Below the pieces are notes generated by a model that saw only the letters and a program-made list of their open reading frames with translations, had not been told where the DNA came from and searched no databases. Below are positions 5,212-5,822 of a stretch of 5,822 nt of DNA, in pieces (within the stretch, counting starts at the first letter, position 1; each line of letters opens with the position of its first letter). The stretch lies in the NCBI GenBank assembly GCA_944325615.1, contig CALVAU010000048.1:1-5822 (forward strand), written 5' to 3'. A program made the translations under genes and the position numbers. This stretch comes from Candidatus Gastranaerophilales bacterium (GTDB lineage Bacteria > Cyanobacteriota > Vampirovibrionia > Gastranaerophilales > Gastranaerophilaceae).

Positions 5212-5822
5212 ATGAGTATTGAAGTAAAAAATCTTGTAAAAACATTCGGAGAAAATACTGTAATTGATAATGTTTCATTCAAAGTAAACGACAGTGAAAC
5301 ACTTGCTGTTGTCGGATTTAGCGGATCAGGTAAAAGTACAATATTAAAACTTATTTGCGGACTCCTAACTCCTGACAGCGGAGAAATTATAACCTCAGAA
5401 GGGGATATTGCAATGGTATTTCAATATTCGGCACTTTTTGACTCTTTAAACGTTGCTGATAATATAGCGTTTGCACTCAGAGAAAGAAAAGATTTAAGAA
5501 AAAAATACAAAGAACAAGACCTCAAAGAAATCGTAAAACAAAAGCTTGAGTTAGTCGGTCTTAAAGGAATTGAAGATAAATTTCCATCTGAATTATCAGG
5601 CGGTATGCAAAAACGAGTAAGCTTTGCAAGGGCAATCGTAACGGAACCTAAATCAATTTTATATGATGAGCCGACATCCGGTCTTGACCCGATTTCATCC
5701 ACATTGATTGAAGATTATATAGTCAGACTGAAAGAAGAAACAAAAGCTGCCTCAATTGTTGTAACTCACCAGATGTCAACAATTACAAGAACAGCAGACA
5801 GAGTAATAATGCTATATGACGG
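5212..5822 (+). CDS. mlaF: MlaF-like ABC transporter ATPase (3' end cut by window)
   Basis: Cytoplasmic ATPase expected to power the MlaE permease in phospholipid transport. The first 203 codons are present and the frame is open to the edge, so the gene is truncated only by the window. All ABC motifs are intact: Walker A GFSGSGKST (35-43), Q-loop Gln71 in MVFQYSALFDSLNV (68-81), signature LSGGMQ (128-133), Walker B SILYDEP (148-154), D-loop GLDP (157-160) and switch His186 in VVTHQ (183-187). The phrases FQ-SALFDSLNVADNIAF, ELVGL and the closing VIMLYDG are typical of MlaF rather than of amino acid or drug ATPases. The 18-bp spacing and shared promoter indicate co-transcription with mlaE; an MCE-domain gene such as mlaD would be expected next. 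Confidence 0.93.
   Translation, partial: MSIEVKNLVKTFGENTVIDNVSFKVNDSETLAVVGFSGSGKSTILKLICGLLTPDSGEIITSEGDIAMVFQYSALFDSLNVADNIAFALRERKDLRKKYKEQDLKEIVKQKLELVGLKGIEDKFPSELSGGMQKRVSFARAIVTEPKSILYDEPTSGLDPISSTLIEDYIVRLKEETKAASIVVTHQMSTITRTADRVIMLYD

Overview
This is an AT-rich bacterial window with five complete genes and one cut off by the right edge. It most resembles a Gram-negative (outer-membrane) relative of the Cyanobacteria, such as the non-photosynthetic gut Melainabacteria/Gastranaerophilales. That rests on family content: Mla-type lipid transporter genes, which imply an outer membrane, together with a PDZ/radical SAM/DUF512 protein of a family common in Cyanobacteria and Firmicutes, and a Bacillus-like type I-alpha glutamine synthetase. 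A diderm Firmicute is the main alternative. The assignment is inferred; no marker gene settles it.

Layout. 1-419 is a very AT-rich, gene-free leader with two candidate promoters and an exact match to the GlnR/TnrA operator core. 420-1784 (+) is glnA. A perfect 38-bp palindrome (1799-1836) forms a shared terminator between glnA and the convergent minus-strand group. That group reads right to left: a PadR-type repressor (4299-3772), a radical SAM DUF512 protein (3791-2523, overlapping padR by 20 bp) and a membrane-anchored protein of unknown function with four clustered cysteines (2484-1858). Rightwards from 4384 run an MlaE-like permease and an MlaF-like ATPase (5212 to beyond the edge).

How they work together. 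GlnA makes glutamine and probably responds to nitrogen status. The MlaE/MlaF pair forms the inner-membrane core of a phospholipid transporter; further mla genes such as mlaD may follow outside the window. The 84-bp padR/mlaE gap holds two back-to-back promoters. In each, the -10 hexamer ends exactly 6 nt before the ATG, and neither gene has a usable Shine-Dalgarno sequence, so both transcripts look leaderless. A 15-bp perfect dyad overlaps the mlaE -10, so PadR may control the transporter as well as its own operon.

Most worth a second look: the leaderless divergent promoters and their operator candidates, the uncharacterised padR-radical SAM-Cys-protein operon, and the GlnR-like box ahead of glnA. 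I found no CRISPR array, insertion sequence, tRNA, rRNA or recognisable riboswitch.
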